Assembly: GCA_947377705.1 (NCBI GenBank)
Contig: CANCGU010000192.1
Coordinates: forward strand, 1-5,272
Source: Comamonadaceae bacterium
GTDB taxonomy: Bacteria; Pseudomonadota; Gammaproteobacteria; Burkholderiales; Burkholderiaceae
Length of the DNA: 5,272 nt
Direction: 5' to 3'
The notes below the pieces were generated by a model, which worked only from the letters and a program-made list of their open reading frames with translations, searched no databases and was not told the DNA's origin. The position numbers were made by a program, and so were the translations under genes. Of the stretch, positions 4,905 to 5,272 are shown piece after piece (within the stretch, counting starts at the first letter, position 1; each line of letters begins with the position of its first letter).

Positions 4905-5272
4905 GCGCACCGCCCCTTCGAGTGTGGAGGGGTAGGGGCCACTGATGTAGTCGCCGCATGCCCAAACGCCTTGTGAGACCCCTGGCTCAGGTCGATTCAG
5001 CATCGGTAGGCATGCCAGCGTGGCACGTTTCTCGACCACGGTTTGCACCACTTCTAAGTTCGTCAGCTCCAGCTGCTCGCACACTTGGTCATAGACCTGT
5101 TCGCTCACCTCATCGCGTTCCTTCTGGCATGCACTGACGACGGCGGCTAGCAACCCAGGTTGCCCGGTCAGTGCCCCACGGTCGAACACAAACTGTGCAG
5201 GGGCTTGTTCGTCGCAAGACAAAGCCATCATGGGGCGGGGCAGTCCAGAAAAACCGGCATCTGTGCAACGCA
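4845..5272 (-). CDS. hpnE: FAD-dependent hydroxysqualene dehydroxylase/desaturase-like protein, C-terminal part (runs off the right edge)
   Basis: The frame is open from the window edge to a TGA at 4845-4847 and gives the last 141 residues of a flavin amine-oxidase-fold enzyme. The visible part contains FVFDRGALTGQPGLLA, typical of squalene-associated HpnE proteins, and the C-terminal FAD-binding signature with WACGDY, SGPYPSTLEGAVRSG near the end. HpnE reduces hydroxysqualene to squalene for hopanoids; related enzymes are phytoene desaturases. The N-terminal dinucleotide-binding GxGxxG region lies outside the window, so the start cannot be given; the Met codon at 5231 is internal. The last 19 residues are encoded opposite the end of the HAD gene. 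The neighbouring HpnC/HpnD genes that would support the call would lie upstream of this gene, to the right of the window, if present. The FAD-enzyme call is firm, the HpnE assignment moderate. Confidence 0.78.
   Translation of the reverse strand, partial: RCTDAGFSGLPRPMMALSCDEQAPAQFVFDRGALTGQPGLLAAVVSACQKERDEVSEQVYDQVCEQLELTNLEVVQTVVEKRATLACLPMLNRPEPGVSQGVWACGDYISGPYPSTLEGAVRSGQQVVTQLGQMADRQGLS

Noticed and set aside
4913..4932. GC-rich hairpin CCCCTTCG-AGTG-TGGAGGGG just after the HAD stop, possible terminator
   Set aside because: It needs two wobble pairs, no T-run follows, and the bases encode the conserved C-terminal FAD signature of the opposite-strand gene.

Overview
The window looks like chromosomal DNA of a Gram-negative betaproteobacterium, probably Burkholderiales and perhaps Comamonadaceae-like. 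This is inferred from the style of the hemH, YigB-like HAD and HpnE-like proteins, the moderately high GC of the right half and the gene-dense layout. No database search was possible, so the taxonomy is tentative. No rRNA, tRNA, CRISPR array, insertion sequence or phage gene was seen.

Left edge (1-472): the first 245 bases hold the 5' part of a leftward shikimate dehydrogenase-family gene that runs off the window. An AT-rich divergent control region of about 227 bases follows. It carries a perfect 8-bp inverted repeat and a strong Shine-Dalgarno sequence in front of the first rightward gene.

Centre (473-3093): four tightly packed rightward genes look like one operon for shaping the cell envelope. 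They encode a short bactofilin, a single-pass membrane M23 (LytM-type) peptidoglycan endopeptidase with a full catalytic set, a second bactofilin with an MFxKxK-type N-terminus, and a membrane-anchored RodZ-like helix-turn-helix protein without the usual RodZ C-terminal domain. The gaps are 15 nt, a 32-nt overlap and 31 nt. A plausible model is that the bactofilins polymerise under the inner membrane and position the M23 hydrolase, with the HTH protein acting as a further membrane adaptor.

Right (3090-5272): ferrochelatase hemH is leftward and shares its stop with the stop of the HTH gene. It is divergent, with only 21 bp between start codons, from a rightward YigB-like HAD phosphatase. The HAD gene in turn overlaps by 60 nt the 3' end of a leftward FAD-dependent HpnE-like oxidoreductase that continues beyond the window. 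These three genes are ordinary metabolism (haem, probably flavin or another phosphometabolite, and isoprenoid/hopanoid). The compact convergent and divergent junctions leave almost no room for terminators or promoters.
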